64,000 nucleotides of DNA from CAZNXJ01 sp964577115. Its GTDB lineage: Bacteria; Planctomycetota; Planctomycetia; Pirellulales; Pirellulaceae. The notes under the pieces were generated by a model. It had not been told where the DNA came from. It did not search any database and saw only the letters and a list, made by a program, of their open reading frames with translations. The DNA lies in NCBI GenBank assembly GCA_964577115.1, contig CAZNXJ010000005.1, positions 124,001 to 188,000 of the forward strand, written 5' to 3'. Within the stretch, counting starts at the first letter, position 1. Every line of letters starts with the position of its first letter. This document shows positions 17,064 through 26,307 of the stretch, one piece after another. The translations under genes were made by a program, and so were the position numbers.

Positions 17064-17996
17064 TTAAATCTTCTGGCCCATTCCCTTCGTCAGCGCCATG
17101 AATGCGGCTTCGAGGTTTACCGGCTCCTCGCCGAAATACTTCAGCTTGAACCCGTTGTTGATCAGCAGAGCTGACAGGTCGCTGTAGTCGGATACGCCCT
17201 CGCGGAGCGTCACGGCAATGCGCCCGTTTTGCACATCGACATGTTCGGTGAGCGGATCTTGTTCGATGAGCCGCGCGGCGGCTTCGCTGTCGCCGGCAAC
17301 TTCGATGTTCAGAAGCGTTCGTTGCCGCACTTGCTTCATGACATCGGCCACCAGAGCGTTCACGGTCATCACACCGCGATCGATGATGCCCACTTTGTTA
17401 CAGATGTCGGCCAGCTCGGGCAGGATGTGGCTCGAAACGATGATCGTTTTACCCATGCCGCCCAGCCGTCTTAGCAGATTGCGCATTTCAATGCGTGCGC
17501 GAGGATCGAGCCCGCTGAGCGGCTCGTCGAGCAGCAGTACTTGCGGATCGTGCAGCAGCACGCGGGCAAGTCCCAGACGCTGCGTCTGGCCGCGCGACAG
17601 CGTGTTCGCGTAGGCATCGCGTTTGAAGTCGAGATCGACAATCTCGAGCATCTCATCGCAGCGCTGGCGGCGCTTGGGACCACGGATGCGGTACGCCGCC
17701 GCGAAGAACTCGAGATACTCGATCACCTTCATGTCGTCATAGACGCCAAAGAAGTCCGGCATGTAGCCGATCAGCCGCCGGATTTCCTTTGGCTTTGTGT
17801 AGATCGAGTAGCCGCAGACGTACGCTTCGCCCCAGGAGGGATCGAGCAGCGTGGCGATGATCCGCATCGTCGTCGTCTTGCCAGCCCCGTTCGGTCCGAT
17901 AAAGCCGAACAGGTCCCCCTCCTGCAAATCCAGCTCGATGCTCTGGATCGCGAACGTGTCGCCATACTTCTTCGTCAGATCAACCGTCTTGATCAC
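17064..17996 (-). CDS. ABC transporter ATP-binding protein
   Basis: 310 residues. Walker A GPNGAGKTTT at 34-43, signature LSRGQTQRL, Walker B VLLLDEPLSGLDP, and a switch His in IIVSSHILPEL. A C-terminal extension of about 90 residues (DPLTEHVDVQNGRIAVTL) is as in ABC-2 type exporters (CcmA/GldA/NatA-like). The GTG start at 17996 overlaps the stop of the 745-residue membrane protein by 4 nt. No separate ABC-2 permease is next to it. The gene is the last of its unit and converges on the aldolase. Confidence 0.95.
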   Translation of the reverse strand: MIKTVDLTKKYGDTFAIQSIELDLQEGDLFGFIGPNGAGKTTTMRIIATLLDPSWGEAYVCGYSIYTKPKEIRRLIGYMPDFFGVYDDMKVIEYLEFFAAAYRIRGPKRRQRCDEMLEIVDLDFKRDAYANTLSRGQTQRLGLARVLLHDPQVLLLDEPLSGLDPRARIEMRNLLRRLGGMGKTIIVSSHILPELADICNKVGIIDRGVMTVNALVADVMKQVRQRTLLNIEVAGDSEAAARLIEQDPLTEHVDVQNGRIAVTLREGVSDYSDLSALLINNGFKLKYFGEEPVNLEAAFMALTKGMGQKI

Positions 17997-20230
17997 CTTG
18001 GCAAACTTTCAGAAGGAGAAGCATCGGACGGCTGGACGGGAAATACCAGCCGGTACCAGGTCCACTCGCCACCGTCCTCGCCAACGGAAGCTTGGCCGTT
18101 GGCTTCGAGAACCATTGCCGCGGTCCGTGCACGCCCAACCAGCACCGCGCGGCCCAGTCGCAGGTGCTCGCTCATGTCCAGCCATCCCTGGTAGCTCTGC
18201 CCGAGCCCCGTGTAGGAGGGCCCACCCGCCGCCTGGTGGAACATCATGATCTCGAGGATTCGCCGCAAATCGCGGCTGGCCGGATCCCAGGGCGTCGTCG
18301 AGTATGACGTGCGCGAATGCATGAGCCGCCGCTGCGTGAGCCGCCATTCGAGGTCGCGGCGCTGAAGGTTCTCGACGCGCAGCACGGCATTCGCTTTGAA
18401 TGTTCCCTCGAGCCGATAGGCCCATCGATCATACGCAAGCAAGACATCTTCGAGTTCGATGTCGAGCGGATTGCGGAGGTCGCCGGTCAGCAGGCCGTCC
18501 TTTCCCGCCATCAGCACGTACGGCGTTTCGAGCGGCTGGAAGCGCCACCACCGGCCGATCAGGCTGCGCGTCGCGCCGACGGGCACTGGCAGGCCATCGA
18601 TATACAACGCGGGCGGTGCATCCGCCCCGGTGCGAATCAAGTACGGGTCGCTCGCCAGCGGCCGGGCCATCGTCATTTCGAAACCGCCGAGTCCTCGGCC
18701 AGGGAGCCCTTGCCAGCTCACGAGCGCGCCTTCGGATGCCGCGTTCGATACCGGCGCAGCCAGCGGCAATTGAGCCGACAGGCCCAGATCGTACGCGGAG
18801 CTGCTCGGACTGTAGAGATGCGCAATCAGCGTGCCGCGCGTCGTGCCCTGCTCCATGTCCACATCGATGACATTCACTTGATTGAACCGCACGCGAGGCG
18901 CACCGCGCCAGTGACGATTGAGCCACAGCACGAGCCCGCAGCAAAGCAGCACCATCAGAGGAAACGTCACCCAGGTCCAGGACATGCGCCTGAGCCAGCG
19001 TTTCAGTAGAAAGTAGTCGCCGAGCGTTATGCAGAGCAGATAAACGACGAGCAGCAGGGCCACGGTAAAGAACGATACGAACGCGACACCGCCCTGCCGG
19101 TGATCGGCCGGAAAGTAGTCCAGCGCACTGCGCAACTGGCCCGTGAGCTCCTCGTAGCCGTAATGCGTAACGGCGCGCGATACCGTATCGGCCGCAGACG
19201 TCTCGACAAACGACGCGCTCGGCGTCAGCACCAACCGCAAGAGGCTCGCGCGCGCTGACCAGTCGCTGATCGGCGGGCGGTCGATATCGAAGGCGAGAAA
19301 CGTTACTTGCCCAAAGCCGCGAGCCGTGCGAATGATCGCCGGTGTCTGGCCGCTCGACTGCCCCTCGAAATACGACTGCACGTATCCGCGCACGTCCTGT
19401 AGCTCGGCCACATCGAGGGGTGCGAGCGGCTGCTCAGCCCGCGCGAGCGTTTCCAGGCCCGGTGCGATGCGGCCGGACGCCGAGCGGCTCAGGCCCCCCG
19501 GCACGAACTCGGCCAGCGGAGCTCCGGTCGCCGCAATCCGCTCGGCATTTGCACCAGCACTGAGAATCAGGCGGCCGCCGAGCTTCACCCATTGGTCGAG
19601 CGCCTGCACCTGCGCTGCGCTAATCGCGTCAATTGCCTCGGGATCGGTAGTGGTAATCACCAGCGTGTCGACGCCGTCGTAACCGTACCACTCGGTCGGC
19701 AGCTCGGCTGCACTATCGACATGCGACTCGTGCGCGAGCGCCGCTTCCGTCGCGCGTCGCGAACGCAAGACATCCGCCAACTTCACCGGCGCGCCGTACG
19801 TCAGAATCCATTTTTGAACAGAGGTAAGCGGCTGGGCGACCGCGCTGACGGCAACGGTGCGTTCAGCCACCGTGCGATCGCCCACCAGGACACGCGCGGT
19901 GATCTGGCCTTCGCGACGGCCGAGCTTGACATAGTGAACCAGATCGCGTGACTCGCCGGCGGGAATATCGATCTGCACCTCCCCGGGCGCCGCACCATAG
20001 CGAGCCGGCTGACCGTCACCGTCCGGCGCGACGAGCTCCAAACGCCCGGCAAGCCGCTCGGCCCCGGCGGTGATCGTTAGCCACACCTGCGTCCAGTGCC
20101 CGACGCGCACGGTGTTGCCAACTCCCGCTCCGACGACATCAATGGCCGGACCCTCAGCCGCGCGTATGGGAGTTTCAAGAAAGGTGCCAAGCAGCAGGGC
20201 CAGCAGCAACAGCTTCGACAAACGTCTCAT
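17993..20230 (-). CDS. Large exported membrane protein, GATase-like region, ABC-linked
   Basis: 745 residues, no firm family. Signal peptide 1-24. A beta-rich region from about 30-130 is followed by DTLVITTTDPEAI and ALDQWVKLGGRLILSAG (about 185-225), which resemble the class I glutamine-amidotransferase-like fold seen in GldG/DUF4350-type proteins, without a catalytic Cys that I can point to. Two membrane helices lie at about 382-408 and 418-437. The C-terminal 300 residues are soluble again. It overlaps MazG upstream and the ABC ATPase downstream, each by 4 nt, so the three are made together. It may be the membrane partner of that ATPase. Confidence 0.75.
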   Translation of the reverse strand: MRRLSKLLLLALLLGTFLETPIRAAEGPAIDVVGAGVGNTVRVGHWTQVWLTITAGAERLAGRLELVAPDGDGQPARYGAAPGEVQIDIPAGESRDLVHYVKLGRREGQITARVLVGDRTVAERTVAVSAVAQPLTSVQKWILTYGAPVKLADVLRSRRATEAALAHESHVDSAAELPTEWYGYDGVDTLVITTTDPEAIDAISAAQVQALDQWVKLGGRLILSAGANAERIAATGAPLAEFVPGGLSRSASGRIAPGLETLARAEQPLAPLDVAELQDVRGYVQSYFEGQSSGQTPAIIRTARGFGQVTFLAFDIDRPPISDWSARASLLRLVLTPSASFVETSAADTVSRAVTHYGYEELTGQLRSALDYFPADHRQGGVAFVSFFTVALLLVVYLLCITLGDYFLLKRWLRRMSWTWVTFPLMVLLCCGLVLWLNRHWRGAPRVRFNQVNVIDVDMEQGTTRGTLIAHLYSPSSSAYDLGLSAQLPLAAPVSNAASEGALVSWQGLPGRGLGGFEMTMARPLASDPYLIRTGADAPPALYIDGLPVPVGATRSLIGRWWRFQPLETPYVLMAGKDGLLTGDLRNPLDIELEDVLLAYDRWAYRLEGTFKANAVLRVENLQRRDLEWRLTQRRLMHSRTSYSTTPWDPASRDLRRILEIMMFHQAAGGPSYTGLGQSYQGWLDMSEHLRLGRAVLVGRARTAAMVLEANGQASVGEDGGEWTWYRLVFPVQPSDASPSESLPR

Positions 20231-20571
20231 GGCTTGCCCTGGTCATCGCATTTGCACTGCATCTGGCCACAGCCAGGACAACCACCTCCATATTTGCGCC
20301 GCACCGCCTGGTCCAGATCGACCCCGGCAACATTGGCGATCGTGGCGAGCCAGGCGATCACGTCGGCAAACTCCGCCGCTTGCTCGTCCTTCGTCCCGCT
20401 TCGCAGCGCTGCCGCCAGTTCGCCCACTTCCTCCATCAGCCACATGAATGTCCCGTCGACGCCGCGCGCGAGATCTTTCGACAGATACATATCGCGTATG
20501 AGCTGCTGGAGACCGGCTAAAGTGATGGGAGCCGGATCGTCCGCCGGGCCCGGGGGTTCAGAGGAAGTCAT
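20227..20571 (-). CDS. MazG-like nucleotide pyrophosphohydrolase with Cys-rich tail
   Basis: 114 residues. The MazG/dUTPase-2 helical core is seen in MWLMEEVGELAAALR (EExxE) and AAEFADVIAWLATIAN (ExxD), which bind Mg and the triphosphate, giving NMP and pyrophosphate from an (aberrant) NTP. The C-terminus ends in CPGCGQMQCKC, a four-to-five Cys tail that could hold zinc and is not part of the core. The stop overlaps the next gene's start (ATGA). Lies 103 bp downstream of the radical SAM gene. Confidence 0.9.
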   Translation of the reverse strand: MTSSEPPGPADDPAPITLAGLQQLIRDMYLSKDLARGVDGTFMWLMEEVGELAAALRSGTKDEQAAEFADVIAWLATIANVAGVDLDQAVRRKYGGGCPGCGQMQCKCDDQGKP

Positions 20572-20674
20572 AGGCGAAATCGGGGAGAAGAGGAACCACG
20601 ATGGAATCGATGGACACGATGAGCCGATGTGCGGGCGTTTTGGGAAGAGGGCGAGCCACGATATCGCGGGCGCG

Positions 20675-22507
20675 TTATTGGGCTCCTGCCATGGCGGACA
20701 GCTGGACGACCGAACGCATCTGTTCCTTCTCGAGAAATGTTCGGCCGTACTTCACGTTCAGGTGGTCCCACGGAAGCCGCTGACCAATCTCGTACGGAAC
20801 GTGCAGGAGCTGTTCGGCATCGAGCCCACAGTCGGCCAGCGCCGTCCACCAGCGCTGGGCGTCGAAGTGCTCCGACCAGCTATCCAGCCGAGCTCCGCGG
20901 CGCCACGCCAGCTCGATTGCGTCGGCCACACGTCGATCGCCTCGGCTGAGCACCCCTTCGAGCAGGCTCGTTTCCACATGGTGGCATTTGACATTGACGC
21001 TACGGATTTTTCGGATGCGGTGCAGATACTGATGCGCTTCGTGGAAGTATTCGCGCGTTTGCATCGCATTCCATTGGTACGGCGTATGGGCTTTCGGAAC
21101 GAAGTTCGACACGCTGGCCGTCACGCGGGGATAGCAGCCCCGCTCTTCCTTCCCGATCTCGGCGATCGTCTCAGCCATGTCGATGATGCCGTCCAAATCC
21201 ACCTTCCGCTCGCCCGGCAAACCGCACAAAAAGTATAGCTTGACGCTTTCGTAGTTATTGCGAAATGCGACGCGGCAGCCTTCGTACAGATCGTCGTTCT
21301 TGATCTTCTTGCGAATCTGCTCGCGCATATCGTCACGAGCAACCTCGGGCGCGAGGGTCAGGCTCGAACGGCGTTCATTTCCAATCAGCTCGGCAATGCT
21401 GCGCAGCTGTTCGTTCACGCGCAAGCTGGGCACCGACACGTTCACGCCTAGCGGGCGGAATACCCGTTTAAGCTCGGTGATCAGCTGCTCGAAATGCGGA
21501 TAGTCGCTACTCGACAACGAGAGAATCGAGATCTCGTTGTAGCCCGTATTGCGGTAGCTCTCGAGTGCCGCGTTGACAATCGTTTCCACCGAGCGGATGC
21601 GTAGCGGCCGCTTGATGACCGTGCTCTGGCAGAAGCGGCATTGCCACGGGCAGCCACGCATGATCTCGATCGCAATCCGGTCGTGCACGCACTCGATAAA
21701 CGGGACGAGCGGCCGTGTGGGGAGCGGGATGCCTTCGAGGTCCGAGATCACCGACGGTTCGATGGTCTCCGGCACATCGGACCGCGTTCGATGCAGCGCC
21801 GTAAAACGCCCGTCGCAGTACTCGGGCTCGTAAAAACGGGGGACGTAGGCAAACGGCAGTTGGCGAGCGACCTCGGCGAGCAATTCTTCGCGCTGCTGGA
21901 CACCCGCCTCGCCATCGGCCAGCCCGCCGCTGCTCCGGCACGCTTCCCGCAATTCCAACCATAGATCGGAAATCCGCGGCAAACTCGGCTCTCCGTCCCC
22001 CGTAATGAACACATCGATGAACGGGGCGAGCGGTTCGGGGTTTTGCGCGCAAGGGCCGCCGGCAATGACCAGCGGGTGGTGGAGCGTTCGCTGTGTCGAG
22101 CGGAGCGGTATGCCACCCAGGTCGAGCATCGTGAGGACGTTCGTCGCTCCGATTTCGTACTGGAGCGAGAAGCCGAGCACGTCGAAGTCGCTGAGCGGCG
22201 TGAAGTTCTCGAGGCTGTACAGCGGCAGGTCGTGCTCGCGCAGGAGCTGCTCCATGTCCAGCCGCGGCGTGAAGGCCCGCTCGCAGGCCCAGTCCTCGCG
22301 AGCGTTCATCAGGCTGTACAACACCTGCAATCCGTGGTGGCTCATCCCGATCGTGTACACGTCGGGGAAAGCCAGGCACATGCGGCCGCGGACATCGCCG
22401 TAGTCCTTGCGCACCATATTGAATTCGCCGCCCATGTACTGGGCCGGCGTTTGGACGCGCGGCAGCAGGTGGCTCAGCACGTATTCCTTCAGTCGCGTAT
22501 TCTGCAT
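20675..22507 (-). CDS. B12-binding domain/radical SAM protein, TIGR03960 type
   Basis: 610 residues. The N-terminal half has the B12-binding-like region typical of this family (YMGGEFNMVRKD, CLAFPDVYTIGMSHHGLQVLY). The radical SAM cluster site CPWQCRFCQ lies near residues 285-293, followed by ISILSLSSSDYP and LTLAPEVARDDM. The length and order match TIGR03960, which in many bacteria is fused to or next to a DUF2344 (TIGR03936) domain. That second domain is absent here. The substrate is unknown. Start ATG 22507 begins with the family N-terminus (LLPRVQTPAQY). Confidence 0.88.
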   Translation of the reverse strand: MQNTRLKEYVLSHLLPRVQTPAQYMGGEFNMVRKDYGDVRGRMCLAFPDVYTIGMSHHGLQVLYSLMNAREDWACERAFTPRLDMEQLLREHDLPLYSLENFTPLSDFDVLGFSLQYEIGATNVLTMLDLGGIPLRSTQRTLHHPLVIAGGPCAQNPEPLAPFIDVFITGDGEPSLPRISDLWLELREACRSSGGLADGEAGVQQREELLAEVARQLPFAYVPRFYEPEYCDGRFTALHRTRSDVPETIEPSVISDLEGIPLPTRPLVPFIECVHDRIAIEIMRGCPWQCRFCQSTVIKRPLRIRSVETIVNAALESYRNTGYNEISILSLSSSDYPHFEQLITELKRVFRPLGVNVSVPSLRVNEQLRSIAELIGNERRSSLTLAPEVARDDMREQIRKKIKNDDLYEGCRVAFRNNYESVKLYFLCGLPGERKVDLDGIIDMAETIAEIGKEERGCYPRVTASVSNFVPKAHTPYQWNAMQTREYFHEAHQYLHRIRKIRSVNVKCHHVETSLLEGVLSRGDRRVADAIELAWRRGARLDSWSEHFDAQRWWTALADCGLDAEQLLHVPYEIGQRLPWDHLNVKYGRTFLEKEQMRSVVQLSAMAGAQ

Positions 22508-22644
22508 CCGAAAAAGACCTCTTCCGTCCCCGCGCTGGTGCCTGTCAACGGGCCAAACAAACGTACATCGTGCAGTATCGCACGAAGCCCCGCGAGTTAA
22601 CAGACCGCTCGGCGCGACGCCTGGGCGGTTCGCTAGGCGATCCT

Positions 22645-22650
22645 TACAAT
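22645..22650 (+). promoter_or_regulatory. Candidate -10 box for the Rieske gene
   Basis: TACAAT in CTTACAATCG, 42 nt upstream of the TTG start at 22693, in the divergent spacer with the radical SAM gene. No good -35 was seen. Confidence 0.3.
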
Positions 22651-22692
22651 CGAGTAGTCTGAAATCTTCCCGTTAAAGCAGGATCCGAAACT

Positions 22693-23010
22693 TTGACCGA
22701 CTTCGTAACCGTCGCGCGCGTCGGCGAGATTCCCGAGAATCAGGGCCGCGCCTTTGCGGTGAATGGGCGGATGGTGGCCGTCTTTTTCCAAGGGGGCCAA
22801 TATTACGCGATCGACGACTTCTGCCCCCACATGGGCGCCTCGCTCTCCGGCGGCTACGTCGAGGACGGCGTCGTCGCCTGCCCATGGCACGCCTGGCGAT
22901 TTTCGATCTGCGACGGGACCTGGTGCGATAACCCGCGCATCAAGACCGATGCCTTCGAAGTCCGCGTCGTCGGCGAGGAAATCCAAGTCCGCGTCCCGCC
23001 ACGCGAATGA
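22693..23010 (+). CDS. Rieske [2Fe-2S] ferredoxin, NirD/BphF-like
   Basis: 105 residues, no membrane anchor, so a soluble electron carrier and not the bc-complex Rieske. Cluster ligands are C44 and H46 in CPHMGASL, and C63 and H66 in CPWHAWRF. The start is TTG at 22693, preceded by AGGA with 8 nt spacing. No ATG lies between it and the conserved core. Such proteins serve ring-hydroxylating oxygenases or nitrite reductase. No partner is adjacent, so the reaction is unknown. Confidence 0.94.
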   Translation: MTDFVTVARVGEIPENQGRAFAVNGRMVAVFFQGGQYYAIDDFCPHMGASLSGGYVEDGVVACPWHAWRFSICDGTWCDNPRIKTDAFEVRVVGEEIQVRVPPRE

Positions 23011-23048
23011 TGGCGGCGCCTCGTACGGTCTTTGTTTCCTGCACTGCG

Positions 23049-23083
23049 GTAGGCTAGCGCGGGTTCCCCGGCGCGACGCCTAC
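23049..23083. terminator. Long hairpin at convergent gene ends
   Basis: GTAGGC (23049-23054) pairs with GCCTAC (23078-23083), with further GC pairing inside. It includes the stop codon of the minus-strand gene. No T-run follows, so this is a candidate only. Confidence 0.35.
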
Positions 23084-24051
23084 GGCACGACGCGCAGCTC
23101 CGTCCGGCTCGTCACGCGTACCGTGATCGGTTCGTCGCGGAACTCGGATTCGGTCACCAGCTGCTGCTCGAGTTGACTCGAATCGAGCCGCCCTGTTTCA
23201 CGGTCAAACCACATTACGCCGGCCAGCTGCTGCTGGTTCACCTTGAGGGCCGGCGCGGTCTGCTCGGCATCCGGAGCCAGCTGTAGTGTGGCCGCCAGTT
23301 CGATCCGCTCGAGCGTCTTACCCTCACGCTGTTCGGCGCCCTGATACGTATAGCGGCTGTCGACCTGCACGCGTCCGATGGGCAGCGTGGTGGTCGCCGA
23401 GCTTTCCCAGGTCGCGCCCGGCGCCACAGGCTCGGCGGGCAATACGGCCATCGCCTGTCCGAGCAGTTCGTTCACGTTTTCCACCGACAATACCGGCGTC
23501 CGCGATGCCGCTCCTTCGTCCTCCTCCGCCCCCAGCGCCTGCTTGGTGGCGTCGGACAGCTGCGCCGCGAGGATCTCGCCGCGCGCATTCATGCGAAACT
23601 GCGACTGGGCCCCGACGAGCGGCCGCAGCGCGGCGGCCAATTCGCGAGCAGCCCCGCGCGGGCGTGTCGTCGCCGCGCTATCGAATTCGACGGGCACCCC
23701 GCCGTCACTCGTTGTCACCACCATGCGCAGCCGACTCAGCTCCTGTTGAATCGATGCCACACCGTCGCCGTCTACGGCTTCGACGGCCCATGTCAGCGCG
23801 GCTTCGGTTTCCATCTGAGCCCGCAGCGTGTGCCGGTTGACGCTCGTGGTCGATTCGGTCGTCTGCACGAACCGGAGTCCCAACCGATCTCCTTCCGCGA
23901 ACCGCCACGCGAGCCGCACTGGCTCGACTTCCTCTTGCGCCGCCGTGTGCCTATTCAGCAGCAAGATGGCGAGCAGCATGGCGACGAGCAGCATGGCGCC
24001 TGCTCGTCGCCCTGGTCGGTATTGCCCTTCACGCACTAACCGGTTGAACAA
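23080..24051 (-). CDS. Exported DUF6263-like protein
   Basis: 323 residues. TTG start at 24051, supported by GGAGG with 6 nt spacing. A basic N-terminus and a hydrophobic stretch (LLVAMLLAILLLN) form a signal peptide or anchor. The mature part begins with the typical phrase RLAWRFAEGDRLGLRFVQTT and has a later VLPAEPVAPGATWE, which I associate with DUF6263 proteins of planctomycetes. All-beta, no enzyme motif. Lies 45 bp downstream of the metallo-hydrolase gene. Confidence 0.8.
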   Translation of the reverse strand: MFNRLVREGQYRPGRRAGAMLLVAMLLAILLLNRHTAAQEEVEPVRLAWRFAEGDRLGLRFVQTTESTTSVNRHTLRAQMETEAALTWAVEAVDGDGVASIQQELSRLRMVVTTSDGGVPVEFDSAATTRPRGAARELAAALRPLVGAQSQFRMNARGEILAAQLSDATKQALGAEEDEGAASRTPVLSVENVNELLGQAMAVLPAEPVAPGATWESSATTTLPIGRVQVDSRYTYQGAEQREGKTLERIELAATLQLAPDAEQTAPALKVNQQQLAGVMWFDRETGRLDSSQLEQQLVTESEFRDEPITVRVTSRTELRVVP

Positions 24052-24096
24052 TTCGCTCCTCCGCTGCTTACAAGCGCAACTGGTGGCTCGCCGTCG

Positions 24097-24786
24097 CTAG
24101 CCAATTTCCAAACTCTGCCCCGGCTCGAGCACCACCGGCTCGGCCGACGTTTCCTTGCGCACCCGCTCGGCCCAAGCGCCAGCGTCCTGCGCAATGGGGG
24201 GCCATGTATTGTAGTGCGAGGGCACCACGCGGCGCGGCTGGATGAGCTGTACGGCCCGCAATGCATCGTCCGGCCCCATCGTGAACAGGTCGCCGATCGG
24301 CAGCACCGCGACATCGATGCCGTGCTCGCCGATCAGCTTCATATCACCGAAAAGTCCGGTGTCGCACGCGAAGTAGATGTTGCCAGCGGGCAGCTTCAGC
24401 AGAAACCCGGCCGGCGAACCGCCATAACCGCCATCGGGCAATTGCGAGCTGTGGAAGGCGAGCGTCAGCTGGACGCGTCCAAACGGCAGGTTGGTGCCGC
24501 CGCCAAGGTTCATCCCAATGGTGTTTTTCACCCCGTGCTTATTCGCAAACCACTGCGCGATTTCGAAGATCCCGACGATCGTGGCGTTGCAGCGGTTGGC
24601 GATTTCCGCCGCATCCCCCACGTGATCAAAATGCCCGTGCGAAATCAGGATATAGTCGGCTTCGAGCTCCGAGGCTTTCTTGGGAGCGGTGGGCGAGTTG
24701 CTCAGGAACGGATCGAGCAGAATCCGGTGTTGATCGGCCTCGATGAGCCACGAGGCATGTCCGAGCCAGGTTAAACGCGTTGCCAT
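24097..24786 (-). CDS. Metal-dependent hydrolase, UPF0173/MBL fold
   Basis: 229 residues, a full-length member of the UPF0173 group of metallo-beta-lactamase-fold proteins. Metal site HGHFDHVGD has H50, H52, D54 and H55. TWLGHASWLIE at the N-terminus and FACDTGLFGDMKLI supply further ligands. Cytoplasmic, substrate unknown. The gap to pgi upstream is only 3 nt, so the two are co-transcribed. Confidence 0.93.
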   Translation of the reverse strand: MATRLTWLGHASWLIEADQHRILLDPFLSNSPTAPKKASELEADYILISHGHFDHVGDAAEIANRCNATIVGIFEIAQWFANKHGVKNTIGMNLGGGTNLPFGRVQLTLAFHSSQLPDGGYGGSPAGFLLKLPAGNIYFACDTGLFGDMKLIGEHGIDVAVLPIGDLFTMGPDDALRAVQLIQPRRVVPSHYNTWPPIAQDAGAWAERVRKETSAEPVVLEPGQSLEIG

Positions 24787-24789
24787 GAG

Positions 24790-26199
24790 TTAACCTCCTG
24801 TGCGGCCAAGAAGCCGGTTCATGTTCTGTTTGTAACCTTCAACGCCCGGTTGTCCGTACGGGTTAATGCCCAACATGCGCCCTTCGACAACGGTCGCCAG
24901 CATGAACATCTGGAGCAGCTGTCCCAAGGTCGCCTCGTCCACCGCCGGCAGGTGCAGGTCCATCGTCGGTCGTCCGGCCGACTGGAGCGCCTCATTCGTT
25001 CCGCGAATTGCCGCGTTCATGATGTCGGCCAGCGTTTTGTCCGCCAGGTCGTTCAGCGCGTCCTGATTATTGGGGCTTGAGCCGACGTGAAGCGGATCGG
25101 TGCGCCACGAGTCGACGATCAGGTTCGTGAATAGCTTATCGCGCCGGCCTTCTTGATGTTGCTGCTGACGCGAATGCAAGTCGCGTGTGTTCACGGTCGT
25201 CAGCGGTGTCGCGCCGAGTTCCTGTTTGCCAAGACTCTCGGCGAGCAACTGGTCGTACCAGAGCCCAACCGACTCGAGGGCCTTCGCCCACACCGAGAGC
25301 ACGCGGATGTGATAGCCGTGCCGCTCAGCGAGCTGGCAGGCATTCACATAGTCGAGTACCAGATTGGCGCCGGGGGGCTGCTGGCGGAAATGATCGTTCA
25401 TCGCGATCGCTCCCTCGAGGAGCGAGATGACGTTTAGGCCCAGCACGGCCGCCGGCAAGAGGCCAACGGACGAGAACACGGAAAACCGCCCGCCGACTCC
25501 ATCAGGCACGCTTAAGCGGGTCTCGCAGCCGAGCGCCTCGGAAAGGTTGGCCAGTTTTCCGGTCGATCCGGTGACGGGAATGACGAACTGCGGAATCGCC
25601 TCGGCACCCATCGTCTGCTCGAACGCCTTCAGGAAGATCCGCAGCGCGACCGCCGTTTCCAACGTCCCACCGCTCTTGCTAATCACGATCAGTCCCCAGC
25701 GATCGTCGATCGACTGCGGCTTGCGGCCGACGTTCAGCATATGCAGCAGCCCCCGCGCAGCGTCGTTGTCGACGTTATTGCCTTCGAAGTAGAGCCGTGG
25801 TTTGCCGCCGCGATCCGCTCGCGATAGTTCGTTGTAGTACGGCTGGCAGCACGCCTCCATCAGCGCGCGGGCCCCCATGTACGAGCCACCGATGCCGAGC
25901 ACGACGACGCGGTCGACGCTTTCGTGCAATCGGTGAGCGACCCGCAGCACCCGTCCCAGCTCGCTGTTGTCACGATGGCGCCGATAGTCTTCGAGGATCC
26001 GCTCGGGCAGCCGATAGAAGCCATGATCCAGCGGTTGTTTCTCGGGCGGGATTTCGCCGGAGGCATAAAGCCGCTCATCGACTTCGGTAACCTCGCGCTG
26101 TAGGTCGCGCATGCGCGGCCCCGCCTCGTCGAACTCGTTGAGGGAGAGCCCGGTTCCTTTGGTAAAAAGACCAGCCAGATCCAGCGAAATCAGTTTCAT
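24790..26199 (-). CDS. pgi: Glucose-6-phosphate isomerase
   Basis: Interconverts glucose 6-phosphate and fructose 6-phosphate. 469 residues, close to the shorter Bacillus-type enzymes. Signatures: VLGIGGSYMGARALMEA (sugar phosphate site), VISKSGGTLETAVALRIF and DGVGGRFSVFSSVGLLP. The catalytic Glu and Lys/His regions follow. ATG 26199 was chosen over 26262: GAGG lies just before it and the conserved N-terminus (MKLISLDLAGLF) starts there. Neighbouring phosphoglycerate mutase suggests a small glycolysis group. Confidence 0.96.
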   Translation of the reverse strand: MKLISLDLAGLFTKGTGLSLNEFDEAGPRMRDLQREVTEVDERLYASGEIPPEKQPLDHGFYRLPERILEDYRRHRDNSELGRVLRVAHRLHESVDRVVVLGIGGSYMGARALMEACCQPYYNELSRADRGGKPRLYFEGNNVDNDAARGLLHMLNVGRKPQSIDDRWGLIVISKSGGTLETAVALRIFLKAFEQTMGAEAIPQFVIPVTGSTGKLANLSEALGCETRLSVPDGVGGRFSVFSSVGLLPAAVLGLNVISLLEGAIAMNDHFRQQPPGANLVLDYVNACQLAERHGYHIRVLSVWAKALESVGLWYDQLLAESLGKQELGATPLTTVNTRDLHSRQQQHQEGRRDKLFTNLIVDSWRTDPLHVGSSPNNQDALNDLADKTLADIMNAAIRGTNEALQSAGRPTMDLHLPAVDEATLGQLLQMFMLATVVEGRMLGINPYGQPGVEGYKQNMNRLLGRTGG

Positions 26200-26307
26200 G
26201 GCCTCGCTTTGTCGCCGCAAAAGTTCGTGTGACGGAATGGCATGACGGCGTTTCGCCGCCACACTACGGGAATGCCAGGATCAAGGGACTCGGCGCCCAA
26301 CGTCGAA

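Noticed and set aside
22693..23010. Rieske protein of the bc complex
   Set aside because: It has no membrane anchor, is NirD-like in size and lies 40 kb from the cytochrome b gene.
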